Positions 55,294 through 64,000 of a DNA stretch of 64,000 bases are shown here, one piece after another. The notes under the pieces are model-generated. The model was given only the letters and a program-made list of their open reading frames with translations. It ran no database searches and was not told the origin of the DNA. The first letter of the stretch is position 1, and the number at the start of each line of letters is the position of its first letter. The translations under genes were made by a program, and so were the position numbers. Source of the stretch: Brevibacillus borstelensis (GTDB lineage: Bacteria > Bacillota > Bacilli > Brevibacillales > Brevibacillaceae); contig NZ_RHHO01000031.1 in NCBI RefSeq assembly GCF_003710865.1, forward strand, positions 124,001 through 188,000, given 5' to 3'.

Positions 55294-57000
55294 ATGAGCA
55301 CAGCAGTACCTTTTTCACAAATCAACTATGAACGCATCCCGCTGGCAGCGATCGAAGCCCGATTTGAAGAGCAGCTTGCTGCCTTCCAGCGGGCGTCCAC
55401 CTGGCAGGAGCAAGACGAGGCGATGCTCCGCATCCAGGAGATCCGTCTGGAGGTAGAGTCTGCACGTGAAATTTCTCACATCAGACACACGATCGACACA
55501 ACCGATTCGTTTTACAAGGACGAACAGGATTATTGGGATGAAGCAGGACCACAGTATCAAGGATTGGTGACAAAGTATTATGAGGCGATTGTCCAGTCCC
55601 GTTTCCGCAAGGAGCTGGAGGCCAAATGGGGAGCGCAGCTCTTCCGCATCGCCAAAACCAAGATTCGCACCTTTTCTCCCGAGGTCGTTCTCGACTTGCA
55701 GGAGGAAAACCGGCTAAGCAGCCAATACATGGCTTTGATCGCTTCGGCCCGCATTCAGTTCGAGGGCGAAGAGCGGACACTGCCGCAATTGATCCCGTTC
55801 CAGACATCTACCGACCGGCAGATGAGAAAGAGAGCGCACGAGGCTCGCTACAGCTTTTTCCGCGAGCATGGCGAAGAGCTTGATCGCATCTATGACGAGC
55901 TTGTGAAGGTGCGTACCCGAATCGCCCGCAAGCTCGGCTATCAAAGCTTTACAGAGCTGGCCTATGCCCGTCTAAATCGGACGGATTACAATGCAGAAAT
56001 GGTGGCCGTCTTCCGCAAACAGGTGCTGGAGCATATCGTTCCTGTCGCCAGCAGCTTGTATGAAAGACAGCGTGAAAGAATTGGCGTGGAGACTTTGCGC
56101 TACTATGACAAGCCGTTCCAGTTCGCTACCGGAAATCCTACGCCCAAGGGCTCTCCCGAATGGATCGTGGAAAACGGCAAGCGAATGTACAATGAGCTTT
56201 CCAAGGAAACCGGGGAGTTCTACTCTTTCATGCTTGAGAACGATTGCATGGATCTGTTGAGCAAGAAGGGCAAAGCGACAGGCGGTTATTGCACGTACAT
56301 CAGCCAATACCGACTCCCTTATATCTTTGCCAATTTCAACGGCACTTCCGGCGACATCGATGTCTTGACACACGAGGCCGGACACGCTTTTCAGGTTTAC
56401 ATGAGCAGGGACTTCGCCGTTCCGGAGTACCATTTCCCTACCTATGAGGCTTGTGAAATTCACTCCATGAGCATGGAGTTTTTGACCTGGCCGTGGATGG
56501 AGCTGTTTTTTCAGGAAGATACGGAAAAGTACAAGTTTTCCCATCTCGCCGATGCGCTTCAGTTCATCCCTTACGGCGTAACGGTTGACGAATTCCAGCA
56601 CGCCATCTATGAAAATCCGGATATGACTCCCGCGCAGCGGAAACAGACATGGCGCGAAATCGAGCGCAAGTATCTGCCTCATCTCAATTATGAAGACAAT
56701 GATTTCCTCGAAAACGGAGGGTACTGGCAACAGCAGGGCCATATTTTCATGGACCCCTTCTATTACATCGATTATACGCTTGCGCAAATCTGCGCCTTCC
56801 AATTCTGGAAGCGGGCCCAGCATAATCCGGCAGAGGCGTGGGACGATTACCTTACCCTTTGCAAGGAGGGCGGCAGCAAGTCGTTTACCGAGCTGGTAAA
56901 AGTAGCGAAGCTGGATTCGCCGTTTGAGGACGGCTGTGTGTCTTCCGTGATCGGGGATATCAAAAAATGGTTGGACGGCGTGGATGACAAGGCTTTGTAG
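55294..57000 (+). CDS. pepF: M3 family oligoendopeptidase
   Basis: Cytoplasmic zinc peptidase of 568 aa degrading oligopeptides. HEAGH at about 363-367 provides two zinc ligands and the catalytic Glu; the third ligand Glu lies in EIHSMSMEFL. Helical N-terminal half typical of PepF. ATG start after GGGAGGG. Inserted on the opposite strand between ispA and dxs, which are neighbours in Bacillus, so it interrupts a conserved block. Confidence 0.9.
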   Translation: MSTAVPFSQINYERIPLAAIEARFEEQLAAFQRASTWQEQDEAMLRIQEIRLEVESAREISHIRHTIDTTDSFYKDEQDYWDEAGPQYQGLVTKYYEAIVQSRFRKELEAKWGAQLFRIAKTKIRTFSPEVVLDLQEENRLSSQYMALIASARIQFEGEERTLPQLIPFQTSTDRQMRKRAHEARYSFFREHGEELDRIYDELVKVRTRIARKLGYQSFTELAYARLNRTDYNAEMVAVFRKQVLEHIVPVASSLYERQRERIGVETLRYYDKPFQFATGNPTPKGSPEWIVENGKRMYNELSKETGEFYSFMLENDCMDLLSKKGKATGGYCTYISQYRLPYIFANFNGTSGDIDVLTHEAGHAFQVYMSRDFAVPEYHFPTYEACEIHSMSMEFLTWPWMELFFQEDTEKYKFSHLADALQFIPYGVTVDEFQHAIYENPDMTPAQRKQTWREIERKYLPHLNYEDNDFLENGGYWQQQGHIFMDPFYYIDYTLAQICAFQFWKRAQHNPAEAWDDYLTLCKEGGSKSFTELVKVAKLDSPFEDGCVSSVIGDIKKWLDGVDDKAL

Positions 57001-57035
57001 GTGTAACAACCTTGTCAATCTAATGACGAAAAAAA

Positions 57036-57060
57036 GACGCGGAAGCAACTGCTCCGCGTC
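57036..57060. terminator. Bidirectional terminator between pepF and ispA
   Basis: GACGCGG/CCGCGTC plus inner AGCA/TGCT, with A-run before and T-run after, serving both convergent genes. Confidence 0.9.
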
Positions 57061-57062
57061 TT

Positions 57063-57959
57063 TTACTTTTTCCGTTCCATGACGTAATCAGCCAGTGGCA
57101 TGAGGGCCGAGTGATCCATTCCAGCGCTTCTCAACACTTGCTTGGCTTCGGCGACAAGCTGCAGCAAACGCGCCTTTGATTCATCCATGCCGATCAGCGC
57201 CGGATAGGTAGCCTTTTGCCGATCCGCATCGCTTCCGACGGCTTTGCCGAGCTGAGAGGAATCCCCTTCTACATTCAAAATATCGTCCTGAATTTGGAAG
57301 GCCAGTCCGATGTTTCTTCCGTATTGGGTCAAAGCATCCATCTGCTTCTCTGTCGCTTCCGCCAAATAGCCTCCGCCCCGCAGCGCAGCAATCAGCAAAT
57401 CGCCTGTCTTATGCTTGTGGATGTACTCCAGTTCCGCCAGACTCAGCTGTTTGCCTTCGCCCTCAATATCAGCCATCTGTCCGCCGACCATGCCGGTTGC
57501 TCCCGCCCGTTTTCCAAGCTCCGCAACCAGTCGTACAACCGTCTCCGCCTTTACATCGGGATCGTTCAGATACCGCTCGGCAATCAAACCGAAGGCGCGC
57601 GTCAGCAAGGCGTCGCCGGCCAGGATTGCTGTTGCTTCGCCGAACACTTTATGATTCGTCGGTTTGCCTCTCCTCAGGTCGTCATCATCCATCGCAGGCA
57701 AATCATCGTGAATGAGCGAATACGTATGTATCATTTCCAAAGCAGCCGCATAGGGGATGCCGCGCTCCACGGGCTTGTCCAGGGCTTCCAGAACGGCCAG
57801 AACCAGCATCGGGCGCAGGCGTTTTCCCCCTGCCATCAGCGAATACGCCATGGATTCGTACAGTGTAGCCGGAACACCCTCCCGCTCCAACAGCGATGTC
57901 AGATGCTGCTCGATGAAGCTTGTCTTTTCTTCCAGATAGGATTGGAGGGATACGGCCAT
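57063..57959 (-). CDS. ispA: Farnesyl diphosphate synthase
   Basis: Head-to-tail prenyltransferase, 298 aa. First Asp-rich motif DDLPAMDDDDLRRG and second QDDILN are present, with KRLRPML binding pyrophosphate. It makes FPP for undecaprenyl phosphate and quinones. The ATG is preceded by AGGGTGAAATCTG and overlaps the xseB stop codon by one base. Confidence 0.95.
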   Translation of the reverse strand: MAVSLQSYLEEKTSFIEQHLTSLLEREGVPATLYESMAYSLMAGGKRLRPMLVLAVLEALDKPVERGIPYAAALEMIHTYSLIHDDLPAMDDDDLRRGKPTNHKVFGEATAILAGDALLTRAFGLIAERYLNDPDVKAETVVRLVAELGKRAGATGMVGGQMADIEGEGKQLSLAELEYIHKHKTGDLLIAALRGGGYLAEATEKQMDALTQYGRNIGLAFQIQDDILNVEGDSSQLGKAVGSDADRQKATYPALIGMDESKARLLQLVAEAKQVLRSAGMDHSALMPLADYVMERKK

Positions 57960-58213
57960 CAGATTTCACCCTCCACACGAAACGGCTTTTGCTTCAGCTG
58001 GCCGTCTTCTTCGATCAGTTGTGTGATTTTGGCTTCGATCGCATCCAGCTTTTGGCCGCAGATTCGGGAGAGCGTAACGCCTTCCTGATAAAGCTGGATC
58101 GCTTCCTCCAGAGGAATCTCTCCTTCCTCCAGCCGATTCACCACTTCTTCAAGCCGTTTCATCGCTTCTTCAAACTGAATGTCAGCCTCTTGGTCCGTCT
58201 TTTTCCGTGCCAT
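57959..58213 (-). CDS. xseB: Exodeoxyribonuclease VII small subunit
   Basis: 84 aa, helical: FEEAMKRLEEVVNRLEEGEIPLEEAIQLYQEG is the family signature. ATG after GGGAGGAGAAGCGAG. Overlaps xseA by 32 bases. Confidence 0.95.
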   Translation of the reverse strand: MARKKTDQEADIQFEEAMKRLEEVVNRLEEGEIPLEEAIQLYQEGVTLSRICGQKLDAIEAKITQLIEEDGQLKQKPFRVEGEI

Positions 58214-59561
58214 CTCGCTTCTCCTCCCGGTAAATCTGTTCCACGCGTGCAGTAGCACTTCCATCCTTTAATCGTAACATGAGTTCTTCGCCTGGAGCAA
58301 ATTGCTCAACCGATTTTACCAGTTGTCCGGAAGCGTACACGAGCGAAAATCCGCGCTGCATGACTTTCAGCGGGCTTAATGCATCCAGCTGCGCAACGGA
58401 TGAAGCAAAAGACATCCTGCTCTTGACCAGACGCTGCTTCATCAACTCGTCAAGCCGGGCACGGCTCAGCCCAATCGCCTTTTTCTGTCGTTCGACCACA
58501 TCTGTAAGCCGATACCGCCTGACCCGATCGGACAGCTGATTGTACCGATCCCTGCGTCCTTTCATCAGGTGTTTGACCGCTTGACCCAGCCGCAGGGAAA
58601 CCTCATCGAGCCGTTGCTGCGCTTCTTCCACCCGTCTCTGTGGTCGCCGCATCGCATAGGATTGGGCAAGTCCCTCCAGACGCTTTCGCTCCGAGGCCAG
58701 CCGTCCATGCAGCGCTCGACTCATCCGGGTGTCCAGCTGCTTCACCCGCTCCAGCCATTCGAGGTAATGGGGAACAGCAAGCTCGGCTGCCGCTGTAGGC
58801 GTCGCAGCGCGAACATCTGCTACAAAATCGGCGATTGTGACATCGGTTTCATGCCCGACTGCGGAAATGACGGGAATCGAGGAAGCTGCAATGGCACGGG
58901 CGACCTGCTCCTCGTTAAACGCCCACAGCTCCTCGATCGACCCGCCTCCACGTCCGACGATGAGAACATCGATGTCTGGCTGACTGTTCATAATCCGAAT
59001 CGCTGCAACGATGGAAGCAGGCGCTTCTGTCCCTTGGACGACAGCCGGGGACAAGACGATTTCCGCCTGTGGATAGCGGCGCCTGATCGTCGTGCAAATG
59101 TCGCGGATGGCCGCTCCGGTAGGCGACGTGACTACCCCGACTCTTCTCGGAAAGGCTGGCAGCGGACGTTTTCTCTCTGCGGCAAACAACCCTTCTCCCG
59201 CAAGCTTTGCTTTTAATTGCTCAAAGGCAAGATAAAGAGAACCGATTCCGTCCGGCTGCATTTCCTTGGCATAAAATTGATAAGCGCCGTCCCGTTCATA
59301 GGCAGAAATGGAACCGCGCACGATCACCTTGGTTCCATCCTTGGGCAGAAAGCGAAGAAAACGATTGTAGCCGGCGAACATGACCACCTTGACCCGCGAC
59401 TGGCTGTCCTTTAAGGTAAAGTACATGTGACCGCTTGTATGATGAACAAAGTTGGAGATTTCACCGCGCACCCAAATGTCCTGCAAGCGGACATCCTGCT
59501 CCAACACCTGCTTAATGCAGCGGTTCAGGTCGCTGACTGAAAAAATTTGACGACTCGTCAT
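58182..59561 (-). CDS. xseA: Exodeoxyribonuclease VII large subunit
   Basis: 459 aa: OB-fold (1-100, VRGEISNFVHHTSGHMYFTLKD), catalytic core (GVVTSPTGAAIRDI, VGRGGGSIEELWAFN, SAVGHETDVTIADFVAD), and long coiled coil. Degrades single-stranded DNA with XseB. ATG start after GGGAGGTACGC. Confidence 0.96.
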   Translation of the reverse strand: MTSRQIFSVSDLNRCIKQVLEQDVRLQDIWVRGEISNFVHHTSGHMYFTLKDSQSRVKVVMFAGYNRFLRFLPKDGTKVIVRGSISAYERDGAYQFYAKEMQPDGIGSLYLAFEQLKAKLAGEGLFAAERKRPLPAFPRRVGVVTSPTGAAIRDICTTIRRRYPQAEIVLSPAVVQGTEAPASIVAAIRIMNSQPDIDVLIVGRGGGSIEELWAFNEEQVARAIAASSIPVISAVGHETDVTIADFVADVRAATPTAAAELAVPHYLEWLERVKQLDTRMSRALHGRLASERKRLEGLAQSYAMRRPQRRVEEAQQRLDEVSLRLGQAVKHLMKGRRDRYNQLSDRVRRYRLTDVVERQKKAIGLSRARLDELMKQRLVKSRMSFASSVAQLDALSPLKVMQRGFSLVYASGQLVKSVEQFAPGEELMLRLKDGSATARVEQIYREEKRDGTEKDGPRG

Positions 59562-59668
59562 GCGTACCTCCCGTTTTGGTAAGTTTCATCACGGACGCAA
59601 AAATCGCTCGCCTGAACCGTTTTTTCTGCATGCTTCGTGGTAGCTGTACCTGTAATCGTCTGCAGAAA

Positions 59669-60520
59669 CTACCTGGCGAGATTTCTGGCCGCTTCAATTG
59701 TATTTTTCAGCAGCATTGTAATCGTCATCGGACCGACACCGCCCGGAACGGGTGTGAGGTAGCTCGCTACTTCCTTTACTTCATCAAAGCGGACATCTCC
59801 GACGAGCTTGCCGCTCTCAATGCGGTTTACCCCGACGTCAATCACCACTGCTCCCGGTTTCACGTCCTCTTTTCCGATCATGTGCGCCTTGCCGGCCGCG
59901 ACGATCAAAATATCTGCCTGACGTGTGTAGGACGGCAAATCAACAGTCCGCGAGTGGCACATCGTCACCGTCGCATTTTCTCGCTGCAATAAATACGATA
60001 CCGGTTTTCCGACGATGTTGCTGCGGCCGATGACGACTGCGTGTTTGCCTTCGATCGTCATGCCAGTGCGCTTGATCAGCTCGACTACACCGTTGGCTGT
60101 ACAAGGCAGCAAAGAATCGTATCCGATCATCATGTTCCCGACATTGACCGGGTGGAACCCGTCGACGTCTTTTTCCGAACTTATCGCCTCGATGACTGCC
60201 TTTTCAGAGATATGAGCCGGAAGCGGCAACTGTACCAAAATGCCGTGAACGTTCGGATTTTCATTCAATTGATAGACGATCTCCAACAATTCCTTTTCGG
60301 TGATGGATGCGTCCTTATAAATGATTTCCGAGCGGATTCCCACTTCTTCACAACCGCGAGCTTTCCCTCTGACATAGGAATGCGAAGCGGGATCATCTCC
60401 CACAAGAACGACGGTCAATCCCGGCACGATTCCATTTTGCTTCAGTTCTGCAACTTCGCCAGCCAATTGTTCCCGAATATCTTTTGCAATTTCCTTGCCA
60501 TACAAAATAGTTGCTGCCAT
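59669..60520 (-). CDS. folD: Methylene-THF dehydrogenase/methenyl-THF cyclohydrolase
   Basis: Bifunctional C1-folate enzyme, 283 aa. Catalytic region [15 protein letters not shown], PFHPxNxG-like [12 protein letters not shown](P) loop [11 protein letters not shown] and GPMTITMLL end. ATG after GGAGGG. Has its own sigma-A promoter inside the larger operon. Confidence 0.96.
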   Translation of the reverse strand: MAATILYGKEIAKDIREQLAGEVAELKQNGIVPGLTVVLVGDDPASHSYVRGKARGCEEVGIRSEIIYKDASITEKELLEIVYQLNENPNVHGILVQLPLPAHISEKAVIEAISSEKDVDGFHPVNVGNMMIGYDSLLPCTANGVVELIKRTGMTIEGKHAVVIGRSNIVGKPVSYLLQRENATVTMCHSRTVDLPSYTRQADILIVAAGKAHMIGKEDVKPGAVVIDVGVNRIESGKLVGDVRFDEVKEVASYLTPVPGGVGPMTITMLLKNTIEAARNLAR

Positions 60521-60556
60521 GGCGAAGAACCCTCCTTCGTTTGGATCACTACGTTA

Positions 60557-60585
60557 AGTGTACCGATTCAAGGAGATGATGTAAA
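60557..60585 (-). promoter_or_regulatory. Sigma-A promoter of folD
   Basis: Minus strand TTTACA, 17 bases, TACACT, 37 bases before the folD ATG. Confidence 0.7.
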
Positions 60586-60612
60586 GCCGAATTTTATAAA
60601 GTTAACAATTGT

Positions 60613-61572
60613 TTAATGTTCGTGTTTTAGTTTTTTCCAGCCCAACATGGCCACTCCGTACGCATTGTCTCCAGAATAGACTGGATCGCAAAAGTACAAG
60701 CGCGCCTTGACGGCAGGATGTTCCAAACGCTTGGTCAACCGCTCTCTTATGTACTGATTTGCCGCTACACCGCCAACGATCAGAATTTCCCGAGGAAGAC
60801 CCTCCTCTACGGCATGACGGAGCACTTTTTCCAGCGTGCTTGCTATACATTGCTCCGTCGCCCTGGCAATCTCTGCGGCCGGTACGCTTCCGCCCTCAAT
60901 CGCCCGCAACAGTGCCGCTTCCGGTCCAGAGAAGCTGAATGATTTCCCCTGCACTGAGGAGGAGACGCGAAAATCTCCGGACGCCTGCAAGGCGAGCTTT
61001 TCCAACTGTGGTCCGGCCGGGAAAGACATCCCCAGCGCCACGCCGATCCGATCAACCAGTTGACCTGCGTGCAGATCCGTCGTTCCGCCCACTTTCTCGA
61101 TCTGGTATCCGTCTTCCTTTCTTTCGCACAAGAGCAGTTCGCTCGTTCCCCCAGACAAATGAACCGCGAGAAACCGGTTTTCACGCGGCCGCTCTGCTGC
61201 GGTATACTCGCCCGCTGCGATATGCCCCTCCTGATGAGTCGTCAAAAAGGCGGGTACCTTCATGTAGGCTGACAGTGACTTCGCCAAGCCTTCCCCCACT
61301 TTAAACACCGGCATGTACGAGCCATCCACCGGACGCGGCTTTTCGCTTGCACAGACGGCAACGATATCGTATTCGGTCCATCTCATCTCATTGCTCAGCT
61401 CGGGGAGGTTCATCACATGCTGAAAGACGGCTTCTGATTGCTGCAGACCACGCTTGCCTTCTTTTACTCGAAGAAGTCGTTTCGCTTCTGCCACAATCCG
61501 GCCGTCTTCCGCTGCCAAGCACAACGATGTCCGGTAGTTGCTCGTATCAATTCCCAACAATACCTTTGTCAT
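60613..61572 (-). CDS. TsaD/Kae1-type paralogue (O-sialoglycoprotein endopeptidase family)
   Basis: 319 aa with an ASKHA ATPase fold: LGIDTSNYRTSL, the metal pair TTHQEGHIAAG (His-x3-His), LHLSGGTSE-like AVHLSGGTSELL, and ILIVGGVAANQYIRERL. It resembles TsaD, which makes the t6A tRNA modification, but its location between nusB and folD and its divergent sequence suggest a second, paralogous copy of unknown role. ATG after AGATGGGTGAAGCAGC. Confidence 0.8.
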   Translation of the reverse strand: MTKVLLGIDTSNYRTSLCLAAEDGRIVAEAKRLLRVKEGKRGLQQSEAVFQHVMNLPELSNEMRWTEYDIVAVCASEKPRPVDGSYMPVFKVGEGLAKSLSAYMKVPAFLTTHQEGHIAAGEYTAAERPRENRFLAVHLSGGTSELLLCERKEDGYQIEKVGGTTDLHAGQLVDRIGVALGMSFPAGPQLEKLALQASGDFRVSSSVQGKSFSFSGPEAALLRAIEGGSVPAAEIARATEQCIASTLEKVLRHAVEEGLPREILIVGGVAANQYIRERLTKRLEHPAVKARLYFCDPVYSGDNAYGVAMLGWKKLKHEH

Positions 61573-61588
61573 GCTGCTTCACCCATCT

Positions 61589-61993
61589 CTACGCGTTCGC
61601 AGTTTGGCGAGCTTTCAAATAACTGGACAAAACGCCGTTAATATACCGATAAGATTGTTCGTCGCTGAACAGTTTGGCAATCTCGATCGCCTCATTCAAC
61701 GCCACTTTATCCGGAATGTCCTCTTCAAACATGATTTCAAAAAATGCAAGACGAAGGATGGCCCGGTCTACATTGGCGATTCGCTCCAGACGCCAGCCGC
61801 GAAGATATTTTTGGATCTCGGCATCGATCTCTTGCAGACGATCAAGTACGCCCTTTACCAGAAAATGAAGGTAAGAGGCGTCTTCTTCGCTATCTTCCAT
61901 AACCAGTTCGAGGGCAGCTTCCATACTTACATCTGCCATGTCGATCTGAAACAAGCATTGAACTGCTTTTTCTCGTGCTGTCCTACGTTTCAT
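61589..61993 (-). CDS. nusB: Transcription antitermination factor NusB
   Basis: 134-aa all-helical protein binding boxA with NusE in rRNA antitermination. Signature REKAVQCLFQIDMA at the start and ALNEAIEIAKLFS later. ATG start six bases after AGGTG; two upstream GTGs lie in the ribosome site. Confidence 0.95.
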   Translation of the reverse strand: MKRRTAREKAVQCLFQIDMADVSMEAALELVMEDSEEDASYLHFLVKGVLDRLQEIDAEIQKYLRGWRLERIANVDRAILRLAFFEIMFEEDIPDKVALNEAIEIAKLFSDEQSYRYINGVLSSYLKARQTANA

Positions 61994-62032
61994 CACGTTC
62001 ACCTACTCATAAAATTGAGGTCCCTGCCCTGC

Positions 62033-62245
62033 TTAGCGAAACTTCCCAGGGAGGATACGATCAAGAATTTCGCGCAAATCCTCTTTGTGATCCAGTTTGC
62101 GTCCAATGTAATAACCGGTGGAGACAAAGACGACAAACACCAGTGTATCCCAAAAACCGACGAGAAGGTAGATGATGCCGAAAAAAAGTCCGGCGGCTAC
62201 CCCCAGTAGTTTCCCCTTGTGTTCCCACAACAACTCCCATATCAT
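62033..62245 (-). CDS. DUF2273 small membrane protein
   Basis: 70 aa: LLWEHKGKLLGVAAGLFFGIIYLLVGFWDTLVFVVFV forms two helices with a short tail. Part of the Asp23-AmaP-DUF2273 trio common in Firmicutes. ATG after AGGTGAAAGTC. Confidence 0.85.
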   Translation of the reverse strand: MIWELLWEHKGKLLGVAAGLFFGIIYLLVGFWDTLVFVVFVSTGYYIGRKLDHKEDLREILDRILPGKFR

Positions 62246-62257
62246 GACTTTCACCTA

Positions 62258-62818
62258 CTATTCCACTCGTTTGCGAGCCGCGTAATTCTCATGCTGGGCT
62301 ACTTCCGTCACAACGACCGCCACCTCGGAGATGATGACGCCGGCAATACCCTCCACCTGCTCCTTGATATCGGTCTGCAGCTTCTGGGTCAGCTCCGGCA
62401 AGGGCGTCTCTCCGTCGACAGAGACGCGGACTGTGATCGTGTTTCCGCTTTCCAGCGCCCGTACGACAGTCTTTAAATCGCGGACCCCCTTCACTCTTCT
62501 GGCCGCCCTCTCGGCGATTGTCTGAATGGTTTGCAGGGTTATGTTTACTTCACCCAAGTCGCTGCGCTGGCGAATGCCCTTCTCCGTTTTCGGTTTCTTG
62601 GAGCGGCGGAAAGAACTGAAAAAGAACCGCAAGCTGACAATTAAAAAAATCACCGCCGTGATCAGATAGGCAGGCTGGAAACCGCCAAGCAGCTGCTCTA
62701 AATAGGGGCGTATGTATTCAGCTGGGATCAGTCCGCTCGAGGCTCCGATCACGCCGACAGAGAGGACGATCAGCGCAAAACTGTACAAAGTCAGGATAAA
62801 GCGGTCAAACAAATTCAC
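62258..62818 (-). CDS. amaP: Alkaline shock response membrane anchor protein AmaP
   Basis: 186 aa, two N-terminal membrane helices (about 9-30 and 48-70) and an Asp23-like cytoplasmic domain. It anchors Asp23 at the membrane in Staphylococcus. GTG start after AAAGGAG; upstream ATG is too close. Confidence 0.88.
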   Translation of the reverse strand: MNLFDRFILTLYSFALIVLSVGVIGASSGLIPAEYIRPYLEQLLGGFQPAYLITAVIFLIVSLRFFFSSFRRSKKPKTEKGIRQRSDLGEVNITLQTIQTIAERAARRVKGVRDLKTVVRALESGNTITVRVSVDGETPLPELTQKLQTDIKEQVEGIAGVIISEVAVVVTEVAQHENYAARKRVE

Positions 62819-62877
62819 AAGCATCTCTCCTTTGGTGCAAAGGTAACAAGGAGGCCGTTACTCTTAGATGAGGAAAA

Positions 62878-62902
62878 ATGCCCCCTGAGGCATAGGGGGC
62901 AT
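62878..62902 (-). terminator. Terminator of the asp23 gene
   Basis: ATGCCCCC-TATGCCTCA-GGGGGCAT followed by TTTT, downstream of the Asp23 gene and upstream of amaP. Confidence 0.8.
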
Positions 62903-62919
62903 CCAAACTTGCTGATGAA

Positions 62920-63330
62920 CTAGCGGACGCGCTGGAAATCTTCCACGGCAGCCGGCGCTTTTTCTTCGGGCTTCAGCTCTACGTCCACAATATGTACGTT
63001 TACTTCCACGACCGACAGACCCGTCATGCTTTCGATGGCGTTGCGCACACTATCTTGAATATTTCGAGCGACATCCGGGATACGGTGTCCATATTTTACG
63101 ATAATCGATACATCAACTGCCGCTTCGCGCGAGCCTACCTCTACGCGTACGCCGCGAGCTATATTTTTACGGCCGAGCCGTTCGACAATCTCACCTACGA
63201 AACCACCGCTCATTTGTGCTACACCCTCTACCTCAGAGGCAGCCATACCGGCGATTACTTCCAGGACTTCGGGAGCGATCTGCACCTTACCAAGCTCTGT
63301 TCTTTCTAGATCCGGTGTAAACTCTTCCAC
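62920..63330 (-). CDS. Asp23/Gls24 envelope stress protein
   Basis: 136 aa; the family core GKVQIAPEVLEVIAGMAASEVEGV and VDVSIIVKYGHRIPDVARNIQ are intact. GTG start after GGGAGGTGCGAAGC; the longer frame is unlikely. Corresponds to Bacillus YqhY, encoded after accC. Probably bound to AmaP at the membrane. Confidence 0.93.
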   Translation of the reverse strand: MEEFTPDLERTELGKVQIAPEVLEVIAGMAASEVEGVAQMSGGFVGEIVERLGRKNIARGVRVEVGSREAAVDVSIIVKYGHRIPDVARNIQDSVRNAIESMTGLSVVEVNVHIVDVELKPEEKAPAAVEDFQRVR

Positions 63331-63390
63331 GCTTCGCACCTCCCTATGGTTTTGTAACCCATTATAACAAGCAGCTTCCACTTTTACAAA

Positions 63391-64000
63391 TCAAGCTTCG
63401 TCCAGATTCAGTTCATGAATCTCCAGGAATTTCGTGTCAAACTGACCGCTGGCGAACACTTCGTGGTCAAGCACCTTGAGATGGAACGGAATCGTCGTGT
63501 GCACACCCTCCACGACAAACTCGCCGAGCGCCCGCTTCATGCGTTCGATCGCTTCCGTGCGGTCTTTGCCCCAGACGATCAGCTTCGCGATCATCGAGTC
63601 GTAATAAGGCGGGATGACATAGCCGGTATAAGCGGCGCTGTCGACGCGCACACCGAATCCGCCCGGAGCGAGATACGTCGTGATTTTCCCAGGGGATGGC
63701 ATGAAATTCTTGACCGGATTTTCCGCATTGATCCGGCATTCGATGGCCCAGCCATTCAGCTTGATGTCGTCCTGTGTAAACGACAGCGGCTGGCCTGCAG
63801 CTACCGTGAGCTGTTCTTTAATCAAATCAAACCCGGTTACAAGCTCTGTCACCGGATGTTCAACCTGAATGCGGGTGTTCATCTCCATAAAGTAGAACTT
63901 CCCGTGTTTGTCCAGAAGGAATTCAACCGTTCCTGCGCCGTGGTAATTTACCGCTTTGGCTGCAGCTACGGCCGCTTCCCCCATCTCTCTCCGCAGTTCC
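63391..64000 (-). CDS. accC: Acetyl-CoA carboxylase biotin carboxylase subunit (3-prime part)
   Basis: The C-terminal about 200 residues; the gene continues beyond the window. ATP-grasp active site [16 protein letters not shown], followed by the C-domain [10 protein letters not shown] and [11 protein letters not shown]. Biotin carboxylase charges BCCP for malonyl-CoA synthesis. The start and accB lie to the right. Confidence 0.95.
   Translation of the reverse strand, partial: ELRREMGEAAVAAAKAVNYHGAGTVEFLLDKHGKFYFMEMNTRIQVEHPVTELVTGFDLIKEQLTVAAGQPLSFTQDDIKLNGWAIECRINAENPVKNFMPSPGKITTYLAPGGFGVRVDSAAYTGYVIPPYYDSMIAKLIVWGKDRTEAIERMKRALGEFVVEGVHTTIPFHLKVLDHEVFASGQFDTKFLEIHELNLDEA

Noticed and set aside
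1-64000. Insertion sequences, prophage, tRNA or rRNA genes, toxin-antitoxin or defence islands
   Set aside because: No transposase, integrase other than the housekeeping XerD, phage proteins, tRNA cloverleaf or defence-type proteins were recognised by reading; a dedicated search was not possible.

Overview
The window reads as ordinary chromosome of an endospore-forming, moderately GC-rich Firmicute of the Paenibacillaceae type, most like Brevibacillus. This is inferred from protein similarity and gene order: spo0A, spoIVB, spoIIM and mciZ are present, the order accC-asp23-amaP-nusB-folD-xseAB-ispA-dxs-tlyA-argR-recN-spoIVB-spo0A matches the Bacillus core arrangement, and start codons (many TTG/GTG with strong AGGAGG-like sites) are of the Firmicute type. 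Almost everything is on the minus strand. I see no rRNA, tRNA, insertion sequence, prophage or CRISPR array.

Layout by position (the minus-strand operons are transcribed from high to low coordinates): 0.1-2.2 kb, a chemoreceptor. 2.3-8.1 kb, an oppABCDF-type oligopeptide transporter with a CodY-like site in front of oppA, then an Lrp-type regulator. 9.1-12.6 kb, nucleoside salvage (pdp, pupG, deoB). 12.6-19.5 kb, xerD, yqzK, ald, fur, spoIIM, an endonuclease Q-type protein, nudF, a small plus-strand mciZ gene and a DUF3866 protein. 19.7-25.1 kb, an M20 peptidase and a methylmalonyl-CoA module (carboxyltransferase, a B12-domain/epimerase fusion, mutase large subunit). 25.2-27.6 kb, a tiny membrane protein and a large repeat-containing surface protein. 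27.8-36.3 kb, branched-chain amino acid catabolism (bcd, lpdV, bkdAA, bkdAB, bkdB) behind a consensus sigma-54 promoter, with the activator gene bkdR upstream. 36.4-40.3 kb, a membrane/cell-envelope block (DUF2627, two glycosyltransferase-type proteins, SteB-like and SteA-like proteins, a small membrane protein). 40.4-46.3 kb, accessory genes: two methyltransferases with a VOC protein and a divergent LysR regulator, two metallophosphoesterases, a beta-carbonic anhydrase, and a low-GC YunG-like gene. 46.6-64 kb, the conserved core cluster from spo0A to accC, interrupted only by a plus-strand M3 oligopeptidase gene.

Functionally, oligopeptide uptake, branched-chain amino acid oxidation and propionyl/methylmalonyl-CoA conversion fit together: peptides supply Val/Ile/Leu, BKD makes branched acyl-CoAs (also precursors for the branched fatty acids typical of these bacteria), and odd-chain or Ile/Val-derived propionyl-CoA is channelled to succinyl-CoA. 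Sporulation control (Spo0A, SpoIVB, SpoIIM, MciZ) is dispersed among housekeeping genes.

Most notable for follow-up: the B12-binding/epimerase fusion, the SteA/SteB/glycosyltransferase block, the antisense overlap of mciZ with the DUF3866 gene, the 26-bp dyad in front of the sigma-54 bkd promoter, and an unexplained structured region downstream of spo0A. No single feature here is proof of an undescribed system; all functional assignments are from sequence reading and remembered family features, without database searches.
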